A stretch of 64,000 nt of DNA from Tubulanus polymorphus (lineage: Eukaryota > Nemertea > Palaeonemertea > Tubulaniformes > Tubulanidae), in NCBI RefSeq assembly GCF_964204645.1, contig NC_134028.1, positions 6,675,001-6,739,000 of the forward strand, in the 5' to 3' direction. A program made the position numbers and the translations under genes. The notes below the pieces were generated by a model. It ran no database searches, had not been told where the DNA came from, and saw nothing but the letters and a program-made list of their open reading frames with translations. This document shows positions 1-14,000 of the stretch, piece by piece; position 1 is the stretch's first letter; each line of letters starts with the position of its first letter.

Positions 1-596
1 GCCGCGGTTAAGATTTCAAAGTCCGTCATGATTTAAGCTCTTGTCCTGCAGTGGTGTGGTGTGGTTGGTGCATGAGAGTCAAATGCGACATTAACATATT
101 TTGCGTTTAAAAAACAAATTATCAGGATACCTCGCCATGTGAAGAACGGGCGTAAATGCATTAGTAATAAATTCAGATCACTCGGAAAATGTCTGATTGA
201 AAATCTTATCAAGAAGATAAAAATAAGTTTAGCAGTAGCGTGTTCTGTGCGTGGGGTACTAGCAATTAGCGCTGAAGACTAATGATTAAAACAGCTGATC
301 GTGTTAGAACCTTCTATCTCTCTATGCCTCTCCTTTCCTTCTCACTCCATTTACACCGTTCAGTGGGTTGCTGTTTACCAGGAAGTATCTCAATTTCGCG
401 GATTACTTTCTTTGCAAGTTCGTACAGGCCGAGGGAATATCGCGTCATGGATGTTTAGTTTCTCCTGTAGTCAACTCTTTGATTATCATGTCGTCCGTCG
501 TAAGTTTCAAGATTAAAGTTATGAAATGTTTTATATGTTGTAATTTATTTTTCACTTGGTAAATAACCATGCAAGTTGAACAGTTTATTAGACTAT
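1..596. other. Intronic sequence upstream, no feature seen
   Basis: Probably part of the first intron of the PKA gene. I see no conserved exon. Confidence 0.4.
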
Positions 597-935
597 AGCC
601 ACGATCACCTGGCGACTATTTGGCTCGGGCCAAATTGGCACGGATCGGGCCTGAGTCAAATTTGGCCCAAGCCTAATTAGGGATCGCGTTCACATATAAA
701 CCACTCTTCCATACTAAACAATGCTCAAAACGAAGTGAGTCATTTCCTGAACCAGTTGAATTCAAACGCAATCATTTGTCCTGTGTTAAAATTTGGATGG
801 GGCCTCGTCCGCGGTTTTTGGTCGAGCTGAATTTGGCCCTGGCCAAACAGGCACGGGCCTACATTTGGCACCCGTGTGAACAGTTGTTCCCAACCAAATT
901 TGGTGCGGGCCAAAAACACTTATGTGTTCGCAGCT
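597..935. mobile_element. TA-flanked MITE, family A, copy 1
   Basis: Ends AGCCACGATCACC and GTGTTCGCAGCT, both next to TA. The interior is rich in GGGCCAAA/TTTGGCCC and contains the family hallmark CTAATTAGG...AAACCACTC...AAACAATGCT. Confidence 0.7.
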
Positions 936-1620
936 TATAATTAAAGGTTTATTTGGATCTAATAGATAGCATCAGATAAATGTCATGGTGACTATTGAAA
1001 TTGTATGTTAACAATGTTGTTTGTCCACCGAATAACTCAACCTTTTAACTGGTCAAGCAACTTTTGAGCAATTGGCCCCAGAGCCGCTGCTAATAGAGCG
1101 AATCATCGCATCTAGGCTTTTAAAACAAGCGCAATCAAAAAGCTATTTCGATCAGATCACGTCGGGAGTTTCATGCAATTCATCAATTGTCGCGGATATC
1201 TGGTAAATATTCAAGCACTTTGTCACTGTCGACGACATCGTCTTTTCTATGAGACATCGTTGTTGTATAGATATACAACCGGGTACTAAATGATGGATTA
1301 CTATCCTGAAGAGTCGTCGTGTTGTCCGAGCTATTGGTTACGCAGTGATTTCTGCGATGTTTCCTGAGACGACACGCGCGTAAGACCTACCTGAGGATAT
1401 ACGCACGATTAAAGAAATTGATCGGACGATGATTCTTTTCTTTCTCATTTGATCTCTCCTTCTTCCCGTTGCAAGCTGCCAGCCAGCCGATGTTGCTGAT
1501 GTTCAGTATTTTCTTACTATTTTATCCCTAAAAATGTCGACGTCATTATTTGTTGGATGCGTACAGAAATGTGAAAGATGTTACTGAGAGTCTTGCTGTT
1601 GATTATTGATAATCTGAGAC

Positions 1621-1747
1621 TAGTTGCCCAAAAGTTGGTTAAAGATAACCGGTGGATAAATACCATAGAAACAATGAATCTTTATTTGTCACTATGTCAA
1701 CTAGCCACTGGTTAACACTTAACCAACCGTTGAGCAACTGGGTCCCG
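1621..1747. repeat. Short hairpin MITE (family E), copy 1
   Basis: Ends CTAGTTGCCCAAAAGTTGGTT and AACCAACCGTTGAGCAACTGG are inverted. A right-end fragment of the same family (CAAGCAACTTTTGAGCAATTG) is at about 1051-1071. Confidence 0.6.
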
Positions 1748-2661
1748 AACATTTACTTTCATATCTCAATGAAATTTTACCGAAAAAATTCAACTTGTTA
1801 CTGATAGCACTTTGCCAATTTTGGCAACTCTCTGGAGTCAGCAGAGCGTAATGCCGCAATGTATTCAAAACCAACATTGAACTCGATTGGGGACCGAAAT
1901 TATCCCAGAACGATCGGATTACAACGAGCAGACTCTGTGGGGCGATATTTACGAAATCGTTACGAAATGCAATTTTCTCCCGGGCGTAATTAGTTTTCTG
2001 AATTAATAATTAATTTACGAAACAATATTGATCAACGATTCGCGACGTAATTAAGTTCGTTCGTGGATCGACTATTACGCATTTGTCACTTTCTTAAAGC
2101 CGGGCAAAATGATTGTCGACCCACTTCTATGACCGGCGGACATGCCCATCAAGATTTACTTCTAAGATGTAGAATATCATCGTGTCTAAATCTTGATATT
2201 TTTCGATTATACCGTGGACTTTCAAACGAGGAGTCCGTGATTATGCATAGGAATATTGCGCTTGAGTACGAGTGGCATTTGCTAGAACAAGTGTTATCCC
2301 GGACAACATTCAGGATCAGCGCCCGTCAGAATTAAACATTCATAGAACATTGAATACGAATTGTTCTTCGGCTCAGTGTTTCTATAGAGATTTATTAATC
2401 GGATTTCGCGAGCATCGATTCAAATGCAGATGTAAGAAATCTCATACGGTTTTTCGGTCACCGTTGCAGGCTTCGTAGCCAGCCGCCTAGAGGCATATGA
2501 AATTTGTTGTTCGCATTCCAGGGTTCCTGGGTTCAAATCTTGGCGTAGTATTCGCCGCGACATGTAAACATAGCTACGCAGACCTTCTTGAATGCCCAGG
2601 TGATGCCTGGGACATCTACAAATCTGTATTCCAATTCTGCTATTTTTCAGCTATTGAATTA

Positions 2662-2977
2662 AGCCGCAATCACACGAACGTTTTTGGCCCTAACAGATTG
2701 GACCAACCATTCGCGAGGGTGCCAAATGGACTGCGTGCCTGTTTGACCCGTGCCCATCAAAAATGATGGACCAGGCCTGTGTCAAATGCTAGCGTGGGTC
2801 AAATTATTGCATGAGAACGGTTACTGGTTCTGGAAGTGATTTACTTCGCTTCGTTAAAGCATTGTTTAGTAATTAGTGAGTGGTCTACGTGTGAACACGC
2901 TCTCAAATTAGGCACTGGCTCCGGTCTGGTTCGGGCCAATTCGACCTGCACCAAATCGTCTCCGTGTGATCATGGCT
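2662..2977. mobile_element. TA-flanked MITE, family A, copy 2
   Basis: Ends AGCCGCAATCACACG and CGTGTGATCATGGCT; reversed relative to copy 1 (TTAAAGCATTGTTTAGT in the middle). Confidence 0.7.
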
Positions 2978-3763
2978 AAAATGTTTTGCCCGTGAGAAAT
3001 AAACACCTTGAACCTACTCAAATGCCCCGTAGGAGACTGGGACGTCAGCAAATCTGTCTGTATTCCAGCTCGTAATTGTCAGCTTTTGAAATGCGTTTGT
3101 TTTTCATCGTAGTACTGAAGATTTCGTGAAAGCGTTGATAAACTATATCGAAGCGACGCCGCGTACATCACCCCCTCCTCGACTCGCCGAGAATTGAAAT
3201 TTCATTAATGCGGGATCATCGTTGTTTTCTGAATTTGATTTAGAATTTAATTGTTCATATTGTCATGGCAACGTGCGATTTAAATTCTCGTCTCTCTCGG
3301 GGGCAAAGAGCGCGACAGATGCAAACGTACATCTTTTTCCCCTACCCCTTCCGCAAATCTGACAACTTACAAACTTTTATCGTAGACATTTTCTAATAAT
3401 TGTGATGGTTTTACGTTATCATCGAAGGCTTAGGTGTAATTGCTACTATGCTATTAATAGTGATGAAACATTTATCAAAATGTGATGAGAATTTTTCCCG
3501 ACTAAATAAACCCGGTGAACGCGTGAATAGCTCCGAGGCTCCGGCGATACGGAGTAACCTCTGAACCTGATTAGAGTGAATCGTGCGGCACGAAACTTCC
3601 TCGTACGCTCGGCGCGGCGCCTGCCTTTCTTCATCCTCCCTCGGCAAGGATACGTAACCTGTTGGTATCGCTAGACTCGGCTTATGACATGGAACCCCGC
3701 ACCGAGTGTGGGCGGATATGCATGCAGCGTTCGAACGCCATATTCAGATTTCCTGTTTCTCTG

Positions 3764-3916
3764 GCAACTATAAATGGAATAACGTGGGCTAAAATAAAAC
3801 GTGATTTCAGATTGGCTGATAATGACTTCATCTTTTAAGCCGAGCACTTGGGCTAGTGTGGTTGGGTTTTATACCGTGGCGAGTGTCAATGCCATCGCGT
3901 TCAATCCATGCTGAAG
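3764..3916 (+). repeat. SINE-like repeat (family D), copy 1
   Basis: AACTATAAATGGAATAACG, CAGATTGGCTGATAATGACTTCATC, then GGCTAGTGTGGTTGGG and GCGTTCAATCC, which resemble pol III A and B boxes. The SINE interpretation is inference. Confidence 0.4.
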
Positions 3917-3997
3917 GAGAAGATACTTCCTCAGTGCTCAAAGTATCGTTCGTCCTTTACACCATGTAGAGTCCATGCTTACACGAAGCAATACATA

Positions 3998-4261
3998 AGC
4001 CGCGATCACGCGGACATGATTTGGCCTGGGCCAAATTGGCACGGATCAGGCTCGGGCCAAATTTGGCCCATGCCTAATTAGAGAGCGCATTCACGCGCAA
4101 ACCATTCACTCAAAACTAAACAAAGCTCAAACCAAGCGGAGTGGATCATTTCCGTTACCAGTTGCAATTCAAACGCAATCATTTGTCTGGTGCTAAAATT
4201 TGGCCCGAGTCTGTTGGTCACTAAATTTGTCCGGGCCAAAAATGCTCGTGTGATCGCGGCT
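3998..4261. mobile_element. TA-flanked MITE, family A, copy 3
   Basis: The best preserved ends: AGCCGCGATCACGCG and CGTGTGATCGCGGCT, with TA on both sides. Same interior as copy 1. Confidence 0.75.
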
Positions 4262-4869
4262 ATATTGTCCAGGGACGATGAGGAATGTTTACCACACATT
4301 CGATGATGATCGTGCGTAGAAGTCAAAGTATTCTGACATCACTTATTCTGATCTGAAGTTCACCTGCCATTTCGAGTTGGTAGTGGTTTACCTGATTGAA
4401 GAAGTGTGAATTATGTCGTCATTCTGTCCACGCATTAGTGCCATGTTCTCCTGGGATTTCAGTTAAATTAACACGCGTGTTATTGGAATGGCATGTTTAT
4501 CTCGCGTGAACCTAGGCGTCGCCTTCTTGACTTGTCACCAACACTCGTCGATAAGCAAAAATTTTGATTATCATGGCGGGCGGGGATCACCGGGGTGCGA
4601 TATTGTTGATCGATTGTCATAATAACGCGTAGTCATGCAGTGTCCCCGTTACCTGACGTCGCCTAGCAACTTATCTCCCCGATACGTGTTATATCTCGTT
4701 CGGTTGTTATTGAATCGTCGTTAAATCATGGAAAATGAAATCGATTCATTTGGTCGTTGTAAGTGTGTCAATAACAGCGTGTGCGTGCTCGAAGCAATTA
4801 CCAGTTTCTTTCTCATGAACAAATGCTTTTTCTCCCAGTACCGTCTCTGTTCGCGATAGACTGTCTACT

Positions 4870-5125
4870 TCGCTCTCGTTCCTGCCTGCTTCTCCCTATT
4901 GCTGGCTGTCTTGTGTCTTCTCCCTAGTTGCTGGCTGTCTTCTGTCTTTTTTCTCATTCCTGGCTGTCTTGTATCTTCTCTCTCGTTGCTGTCTGTCTGG
5001 TTGTCTTTTGTCTTCTCTCTTGTTGCTGTCTGTCTGGCTGTCTTGTGTCCTTTCTCTCATTGCTGTCTGTTTGGCTGTCTTGTATCTTCTATCTTGTTCC
5101 TGGCTGTCTTGTGTCATTCTCTTCT
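4870..5125. repeat. Pyrimidine-rich minisatellite
   Basis: About seven units of roughly 30-39 bases built on CTGGCTGTCTTGTGTCTTCT and CTCGTTGCTGTCTGT. It opens frames of up to 142 codons that are repeat artefacts. Confidence 0.8.
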
Positions 5126-5644
5126 GCATTTTGTGCAGTACCCTGTGGGCTGCACTTTCGTTATTTTTTCTTCTGTACTGCCCGATGGTCTCGCGTCTGC
5201 TGCATTCTCGTTCAATGTAGCGCATCATGCCACAAGAGAAAGTTTCTCCCTTTGGGCCGTACTGGCTGATATCGACTTGATTTGTTTCCCTGACTTATCC
5301 ACCGTGCTCAGTCAGTTCCAGTTCTGACAGAATGATCGCTCCTAGGTGCAGTATAACTGCTCTCGCATCTTACCATAAGTAGTGGAGGCAGGAGTGACCT
5401 CCTCAACATAAGCTACAGTGCCTGGTATTTCCACTTGCCTGGACTCGTGTAAGACTCTCCCTTCTAGATCTTCTATAATTAAGATTACTGGTCTTGCTCA
5501 TTTACGTCGTTGTTATTCTGTCCTTGACAGTACGTTGAACCACGGCAATGTCCAGCTTCGCCTGAACTTGTTTTTCTCACAGATCAACTAAGGTTACATT
5601 AACATTATCATGAAAGCAAACATACATTAAGAGGATATGTTTGT

Positions 5645-5875
5645 GTTAAGAGAAAATGTATTTAGGTATCTGCAGATATGTTGATCATGATAATAATGAT
5701 ATCTATTTTCATCTTACTATAAATCTTACATAATAAGTTATTTCCATTACGAGTTTTTGTTAAGAGAAAATGTATTGGGGTATCTGCAGATATGATAGGA
5801 TAATAATGATAATAATGACATTTATTTTCACCTTACAATAAATCTTACAAAATTAGTTATTTTCATTATGAGTTT
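5645..5875. repeat. Tandem duplication, unit about 115 bp
   Basis: GTTAAGAGAAAATGTATT(T/G) ... CATTA(C/T)GAGTTT occurs twice in a row (about 5647-5757 and 5759-5871). Confidence 0.8.
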
Positions 5876-5879
5876 ACAT

Positions 5880-8096
5880 AGGAATTCGAAGCGTTTCATT
5901 TCATATCTGCGTACGGAATTTTGACTGCGCAACTGGTAACTGGATGGGACGTCGTGATCTTCAAACTCGTCAGTCACGAGTAATGAGGTGATCCTCGTCA
6001 AGGACACAATTCTATGCCATCACAGGTTCAAACGCTTACCGAGGGATTACGATGCTTGATTGCTGATTTTCATGTCTCATTGACTCTTCAAATGAGCGTT
6101 TAATGGGCGCGCGCCGAGCTGAAAAGAAAAGAAAGTGTCTCATAACAATATTCCTCCCATTCATGCGAAGCGCGCTCGTTCGCGTGTATGAGTTACATAA
6201 GTGCATCTCGATTTACGTCGCCCCACGTATTATCAATCGCTATTGATTAACCTATGTCAATAGTCAATCGTTATTGATCGTTTATTGATCGGATCGCGTC
6301 GTCAATAGCGCTCGGGAACGTATGAATAGGAAATGATGCTGGATATCTGCCGCTTGCGGGTATTTAACGTGTAAATGACTAGTTAACAGACTTATGTCAA
6401 CTGTGGGGGGGACATAGCAACATGCAGCTTTCAGTCAACAACTTCGTCTTAGGCCTATAATGCTCTATATGTGTATGTGAACATTTCTAAGGTCCCTGTC
6501 CGGCCAATTTCTTGACAACGATCATATAACGGTCTTTCTTGGAAAATGTTGTCGGTAAAGCCAATTGACATTCTAAGTCATATTGTTAGCCGTTTTTTCG
6601 CGGAACCAAAAATCTTATAGTTACGTATAGATATAGATTTAAGACCTATTCTACATAATTTAGGTGCTTAACCAAATATGAAAAACTAAGATTTGTCTTT
6701 GAGAGATTCAAAACTTTTTTTTTTGGTCATGTCATATATATGTTCCTGCCAGGGGCTGATTTGATTGACTCGCATTATCTTTAACCATGGCTGACTAAAT
6801 TCATATTTAATTGATAATACCTTGGCCATTTTTTTCCTGGCCATTTTTTCCTTGGCCATATTTTCCGATTTTATTATTATTTTCCGTTCACCCTGTAGAA
6901 ACCAGGCCTGGGTACTGATCGACATTTTACACTGTTTCATTACTGCGGCTATGATAATCCTCGGCTTTAAAAAGAAACAAAGAAAAAAAAAACGTATTCT
7001 TCATGGGTGTATTTTTTCGAAATGGATTAACAATTCAGGGGTGGTTGTTTTGCTTTTTTCGTCCTCAGTTGCAAAGTTGATATTTAGTTGTGTTGCCACG
7101 AGGTGTCATTTTAATGTCAGAGTTCGATATTTTTCACCGAACGTTACCTGCAGAAATCGGATCTCACAGTGTTTAGTGATCGCGTGTGGGAGTCAGATGG
7201 ATTGTGTTGAATAGCGCGCGGTGTTATTTTTTTTGTAGCAGACCTTGTTGTTGACTGGTGTTTTTTTTTTCATATAGCAGGTGATCTCTCGAAGGTGATT
7301 GTATTCAATCGATATCGTTCATACTGAAGTATGGTGCCTAATACGCCATCTACCAGTAGTTCTCTATACTAATGATTGTTCTACACCATTAAAGCCGTTA
7401 CAATGATGTTTACAGATGTTGCTATGAAAGAAGAACAAGAACAACGGCATTGTCTACAAGGGCAGGGGTTCATAACATGTCTTGTTCAAACCAGATTTCA
7501 ATCGTTAGGAATAGGAGTATGGGCCTTTGGGCTGGTTTTTTTACTGGGTTCAGAGCCATCAGGCTCAACTCCTGTCCAATGAAGAAACTGAAAAATGACT
7601 ATCCAAGGGTTACAGACACCTGGGGGTGGATTTATAGACTGGTATTAACTTTAACCAGCTGGCTAACTTAATCCATTTCAATAGAGTTAAAGTTGATGCC
7701 GGTCTGTAAAACCGGCCGCAGATGGCTTGACAAAGTACAGTTACATAGTGAAAATTAGTTCATTTTCAATGAACTTTGAACAGGACTTTAAGGCTCCTTA
7801 ATGGAAGTGTTGCCGAACAAGTCATTACTTAGATGTACTAGATATAAGATTGATGCTCCCGTTGAGTAAGTGTATGGTATAGTTTACTGAAAATTGACTA
7901 ATGAGAAAAGTCGATACAAATTCTATTGAAATGTAGAAGAGATAGAAGTGCAGTAACCACAAGCGAGCCTGGCATAATCCTCACTTGCCACAATAACGGT
8001 GTGCTGGTACCCCATTTCACGGTACTCGTATCCGTTTTGAATATCTCAGTTCTGGAGAAATATTTAATCATTTTCTTTTCTTCTTATTTCTTCTAG
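5880..8096. other. Non-coding before the pseudosubstrate exon
   Basis: AT-rich, with poly-T runs and one hairpin repeat (7630-7712). No docking-domain exon was found. Confidence 0.4.
7630..7712. repeat. Hairpin repeat (family G), copy 1
   Basis: TTTATAGACTGGTATTAACT and GTTGATGCCGGTCTGTAAAA are inverted arms. The same structure recurs at 44237-44335. Confidence 0.6.
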
Positions 8097-11000
8097 GAAG
8101 AAGCTGCAGCTGCCCAGAAGAAATCTTCCACGCCCCCTAGTGACGAAAGGGATGAAGACGTGTCGCCGACCCCGCCGCAGCCCGGCCCGAAAAAACGAAT
8201 CCGTCGCGGCGCCGTCAGTGCTGAGGTTTATACCGAAGAAGATGCAGCTTCATACGTTAAAAAGGTAATCATTTATTGACATGAACGTACGCAATGCTAT
8301 CAACCCATGATTCAACTGCTGTGCCTTGACCTATTATCCCTAAGCCACAGCACAAAATCCTGCCTGATCAGCTTGAACGCTCAAATGCGCAGTGCAAATC
8401 AGAAAATGGAATAGGCCAAGCTAAAATAGAATTCGATTTCTGGTAAGATGAATACAACGAGATGAGTAGTACTTTTATGGGTTCACTATTTTCATCGAGT
8501 GAATGGGACCCATTAACTGGATGAAGCTACTATTCATTAATAGCCAAAGCTCGTGCATCAAATAAAATAGTTAACCTATAGAGCATTACTTGTCTCATTG
8601 TATTTATTCCATACCAGGTTAACACGGCTCCTCTACGAGATTTCTGATTGGCTAATAATGTCATCATCTAAGCTGCGCACTCCGGCTAGTGTGACAGGGT
8701 TTCGTACCATGGCGAGTTGCGATGCCATTAGGTTCGAATTCCTGTGGACGGACGAATGGTTTCGGTAAACGATCTTAAGTGACTTGACTGTCATCTGTAG
8801 TTCATTCGAAATCTGATAGATGTCAGCGCTGTCTCGTCAATCATGGATTGTAGTCGTTGCCGTACGGATTATGCCCAGGCGATGTAAGAAATGATCTTGT
8901 TGCCTAGGAGATACGGTGCGGCAACCATCGTCCAATCACCTGTGTGCGTTGTACGATAATGTCCCTCTACACCCGGCTAATGATGACTTTATTAGAAAAA
9001 TAGATCTTAACCCAGTTCAACGGAACTGTGAGCTTGGGTTGACTCCTCAGTGGCTTTTCGCACCTAGTTACGAAAATCAGAAGGTGGCGCGATAAATTCG
9101 ATAGATTGATTGGTTATCTTTGTCAATTTCTAATTAAAATGTATCTAGGAAGGGTGAGGTCTTAAAGGAACACCATGTGAAGTGTAGACGGTGATAAAGC
9201 AATGAATGAACATCTAAGGCATACCTGACTACAAATTCTATTCGAGAGTAGTAACTAGATAGTCCAGGAGCTAGGTGTCTAGGTATAGAGTTTTAACGAT
9301 GTTCAAAAATATCAAAATATTCCAAATCAGAATTATTTCTAGTACATTTACGATAAAGCAGGGATGAAAATCTTCCGACCATAGACGGATTTCCGACCTT
9401 TTCTAACCTTTCTTTATTCCTGAGAACAGTGTAAATCATCTCAATTGCTTTAATCACCTAAATCGCGGGCGTCACATCGGAGCGCTCTGTAGTTAGGAGT
9501 CCTCCTTAAGATGGTTTTCGGCAGTTGTTAGCAGAACTGTGGAGTCGGAGAAACCAATATGGCGTCTCATTCAAAAAGCGGCTCTAATTCAGGCCCAAAC
9601 TATTAACATTTTGACCAAAAGGAAATAAGTTTTTTGGCTAAAAGTTACTGATTTTTGTTCCCCAAAAAATTCTTTTTTTTTTTGAAAAAATTTTCCGACT
9701 TTTTCAATATGGGCCGTTTTCATCCCTGATAAAGAGAAACAACGATTACGGATACCGGCTAAGTCTGGTCTGTCTTGATGGGTTATGCGTCCAGCCAGCT
9801 GCAGATTGATATGCTATTTTCAGTCGAGTGTCACCGATGAGAATCAAACTGAAGTGCGCTTGTTCTAGCCCCACCTTTGTAATGTCATCGCTTTTTAAAA
9901 ACGACAGACATCATTTGATTGCAACCATCATTTTCCGCTGACAGTCGCGTGTTATTCCACTGTCTATCATTCGAGAGGAGTAACTCGCCGAACGACCATT
10001 TCACTGCCCCCTCAAAAAAATGGATGGATTTTCCTTGTAATTTTTTTTCTTCGGTTGCGAAAGAATTCGAGAAGAAGTATGGGAAAATTCGGGGAATTTT
10101 ACAAACAACCCGGATAACTTCGGACAATGCCATTGACCTCGTGAAAGATGACTGAATTCTGACATTTTAAACCTAGAAATTTTTCTTAATTATTCAGGGA
10201 ACTTAGTTTAATCACATGGAAAATCAGGGATAAGTCAAAGGGGTAAATGGGCCTCGGTGAATAAGAAAAATCTGTATAAACATCAGAGAAAACTCAGGGG
10301 ATTTCGAAATGGGCGTTAAGTTGCCACCGTGAATAAGAATAATCCAGAAAATATCACGGAAAACTGCGGGGATTTGTAAATCGGCGGAAAGTGGCCACGA
10401 TGTAGAATGAGTTAAGATCAGTGAATCGCGGATCTGTTTTTCATCCTCAAACAGGTGTTTTTGAGTTTCATCCGCACACGTTTCGTTGTTGTTAATAACG
10501 TGTTCTTTCCGTCGTCTAATTAAGTACGAACCCGAACTTGCCGATGACGATGACGACGACGATGAAGGCGCCTCGGGTCATTCTTACCACCGTCAGGTCG
10601 GCGCTAATTGATCGTCAAATGGATTTTCATAACGGCATCGAATGATCGACTATCTCGATCGCGAAGAAAAAATTCGACCAGCAAATTGAAAATTACACTT
10701 CACGACGGTCTTTGATAATGATTGAAAAAAAAAAAATGTTTTTGATGCGTGTAAATTTCAACTTTCGTTTTGAAGAGGCGATTGCCTTCGAGTATTTTTC
10801 GAACGCCGATCCGATATTTTCGTTCTTGATATTACGCCGATTAATTTGCGGAGGTGAATGAGTTCTTGATTGTCACGAACTGAATGGCAATAAATAGTCT
10901 GACGCGCAGCTAAAATGATCTTTGTTGCTATTTACGGGTGAATCTTGTCTCCCAGATGTCTAAAGTGAAAGGACCGGCTTTTAAAATCCTCCCTCGCGCG

Positions 11001-14000
11001 TCGTAAGATCCAATAGTCAGTTTCTCTAGATCATATTTTTTTATTAATCAGTCTTTAGATTCTTTCCGCACTTTCCCTACAGTGCGGATGACAATTGAAA
11101 TGGCTGAACATAATTAGTAATACACTTAGCAGCATCTGATTCGTTTTTAGAGTCCACGGTCGCTTCGAGTAACTAATTTTGCAACGGCTTTTAATCTGAC
11201 GCGCAAATGAATCACTGACAATCTTATACTTTTATTATTGTTGCTATGTGCGTATTTGACTTAAGATTACAAAACTAAACTATTAGATAAAACCGGGTTG
11301 AAGAATATTATTTTCCAATCATAAAATTCAAAATGAGATGAATTTGAAGTTAGTACTCGATCATGTGTCAATGTGCGTTATTGCGAAGCTTTTGGTGTTT
11401 ACCGAACTCGGAAGTTAATACCGTGTCTTTTGCCTGTTTCTGTTATTGAATATTTTTGCATTTATTGTATGCAATTTCTCTGTGGTTGCTTACGGGAAGA
11501 AAACAGCGGTGATGAATATTCACCGAATACTTCGTAGATTTCGTTAGTTATCAATAAGTGTTGTACGGGCACTCAGAACTGCTGTAGTGCGTTTATGATA
11601 CCCAGCACAAAATGAAAGAATTGAAATAACTCATTCAGAGTTTTTCTGATATCAATATTTGATGATTATGAATTCAGATTAGTTGAATGATTAGATGATT
11701 AGATGAAAACTTTTTTTTACCCCATGGCCATCAGATCCTAAGGGGCAATAATGGCTGACAGACATCCTGGAGGAGTTTGTTCCCATTCTATGGTCTACAG
11801 TTTTGAACCAAGTTCTTCATAACTTGGTGTGTGGATTATGGCTGGGCGGAGGGTGGGCCCTATTGATTTGACCTATGTATATCATCCAAGATGGCCACCA
11901 TAGGCATATTTGTGTATGAGATAGGCACGGCACTTGTTCCCGATCTACTTACCATAGTTTTTGAATGATCTTCTTTTAACTTGGTATTTATGTTAGAGGT
12001 AGACGGTGGATGAGCCCTTTTGTTTTAAACATATGTTGGTCATCCAAGATGGCCGCCATAGGCATATTTGTGTGCAAGATAGGCATGGACTTTATTCCCG
12101 CTCAATATTTTTGACTGATCTTCTTTTAACTTGGTATTTAGGTTAGGCATAAAAAGTAATCGAAGATGGCCGTCACAGCCATATTTGTAGAGCCTTCATA
12201 TTTAAGGTTATTGCAAGCGTTGCCAAGTCAGGATTCCTGATTCCCAATCAACAATGCGTAGTAGATAGATAATTAGATTCAGAACTCCATTCGGCCGCAG
12301 CCTTATCTTTTTGTTTTTTGGCTCAGAGAAATTCAGCGCGAATGAGTTCTTTCTCGAAGACTTTTTTGCCGTATTGAGAATCAGTTCGGTAATTCACAAT
12401 TACTTACAGCAGGTTTATTAATTGATGTTATTACGTAATGAACCGCAATATTGAACGCCTCGTTCAAGTCTTTGATCAACAATTAATAAACCGTAATTGT
12501 TTTCGTCGCGCTCCTTAATTAAGAGTTGATTAATAATCTATTTGTTTGTTGATTATTCGCCTATAGCAAATCTTCGGCTTGTTTTTCTTTATCGTTTTTT
12601 TTCTGGCTCCAACTGAGCGTTACGTCACCATGTGACCTGGGAGAGCTCAGACCACTATTCCAAAATCTTCTTTATCCTATAGTAAAAAGAAATTCAAACG
12701 TTTAGTTCACATGATATAAGCGCCTAAATTCAGGGGAAATTCTGATTATGGCTCATAAGCCAGTATCTTAGCTACGCATTGAAGTGGTTTTCGCCCAAAA
12801 TACCCGACCTAACCTTTGGAATAATCAAACCTTAGAAGGTAGGGGTATCCCAGCGCAGGTATGCCGGTACATCCGAGCCGATAATATCGAAGGGAATCCC
12901 CAACTGTGTTTGGTACCGTAACTCCAAGCAAAGAAGTCCAGGGAATCCCTTATCTCATTGTCAATCTGTCTCTCAGGACAAATGGATTTCATTTCATTCA
13001 TATAACCAAAATTCGTTACCTATCCCATTTGCCGAATTATGACAACATATATCAGGGACCTCTTCTACACTTTTTGGGTTCCGGTCCTATGCATCTTCAA
13101 GCTACAAACCTTATTGTAATCCGATGCCAGACCGAGTTTCGAACAGTTCGAAAAATTTGATCCCGAATTATTGCGAATTTGGAACTGCGTGATGCGGTGT
13201 CTTAACTAAGTCCATCACTGATTTCTACACGGCACCGGGGTGTAGAGACGCGCCGAACGGGTTAACAATAGTTGTTCGAAATTCCTACGAGCAATTACAA
13301 ATGCTTTAGGATATTCGGACATTGAAAGCATCGGCGGACGATGTAACGATCAGATGTACCCACCTGGAGATATAACATCACCGTTATTCGAGGGACAATT
13401 TCATCTGCAATGCTAATCATACCGCTAAAGGGCTTGGCTATTCAATTTAGGCTCCGCTGTTACGCCGAGGCTGAAATCGGTACTCTTGATTGCCGAGTTA
13501 AAATGTCCCCGACCGCACTGCGAATTTATTGGGGAATATAACTGGCGTTGTAAAGTTTTTTTTATGTTTGCTAATGCCTTTAAAACTTCCGTGAATATTA
13601 TTAAAGTTATTTTATGCTCGCGAAAGGCTTTAAAACTTGCCCGTTATCGATGTCTTTTAATAAAACTCGTAAACAACTTTTAACGCCGCCTCTTAGTCGA
13701 AGTAATTGTCGGCTACAGACACGAAGGCTCGAAATTTATTTTATTTTATTCGCGAGACTTAAATGGAATCATCGGAGAGACTGAGCGAATGGGTTCGAAT
13801 AGACTTAGCGGGTTATATTGGCTTGCCCGTAATTTAGAAAAGATCTTATCGATTCGAATTCAAAACGAGAAAACTAACTCGAAAGTTTTATCGGTGCCTC
13901 GAAAAATGACACTTATATGATCTAATGTTATCGACAATGAATAATATAATATAGATTGTATGATATTGAGGGTCAATAAAGTTATTTTGGATTTTAATGT

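Larger units (their letters stand above)
936..4869. other. Non-coding, repeat-bearing
   Basis: Apart from the listed repeats I see no exon. A tRNA-like stretch ending GGGTTCAAATCTTGG (about 2470-2545) may be SINE-derived. Confidence 0.35.

Noticed and set aside
3411-3647. 78-codon minus-strand frame rich in charged residues
   Set aside because: No family motif, and two overlapping frames are equally open; probably chance in a CpG-rich patch.
4896-5327. Overlapping frames of 80-142 codons on both strands
   Set aside because: They are produced by the pyrimidine-rich minisatellite and have repetitive translations without protein character.
12906-13160. 84-codon frame in the PKA intron
   Set aside because: No similarity to known proteins, no repeats and no splice context.
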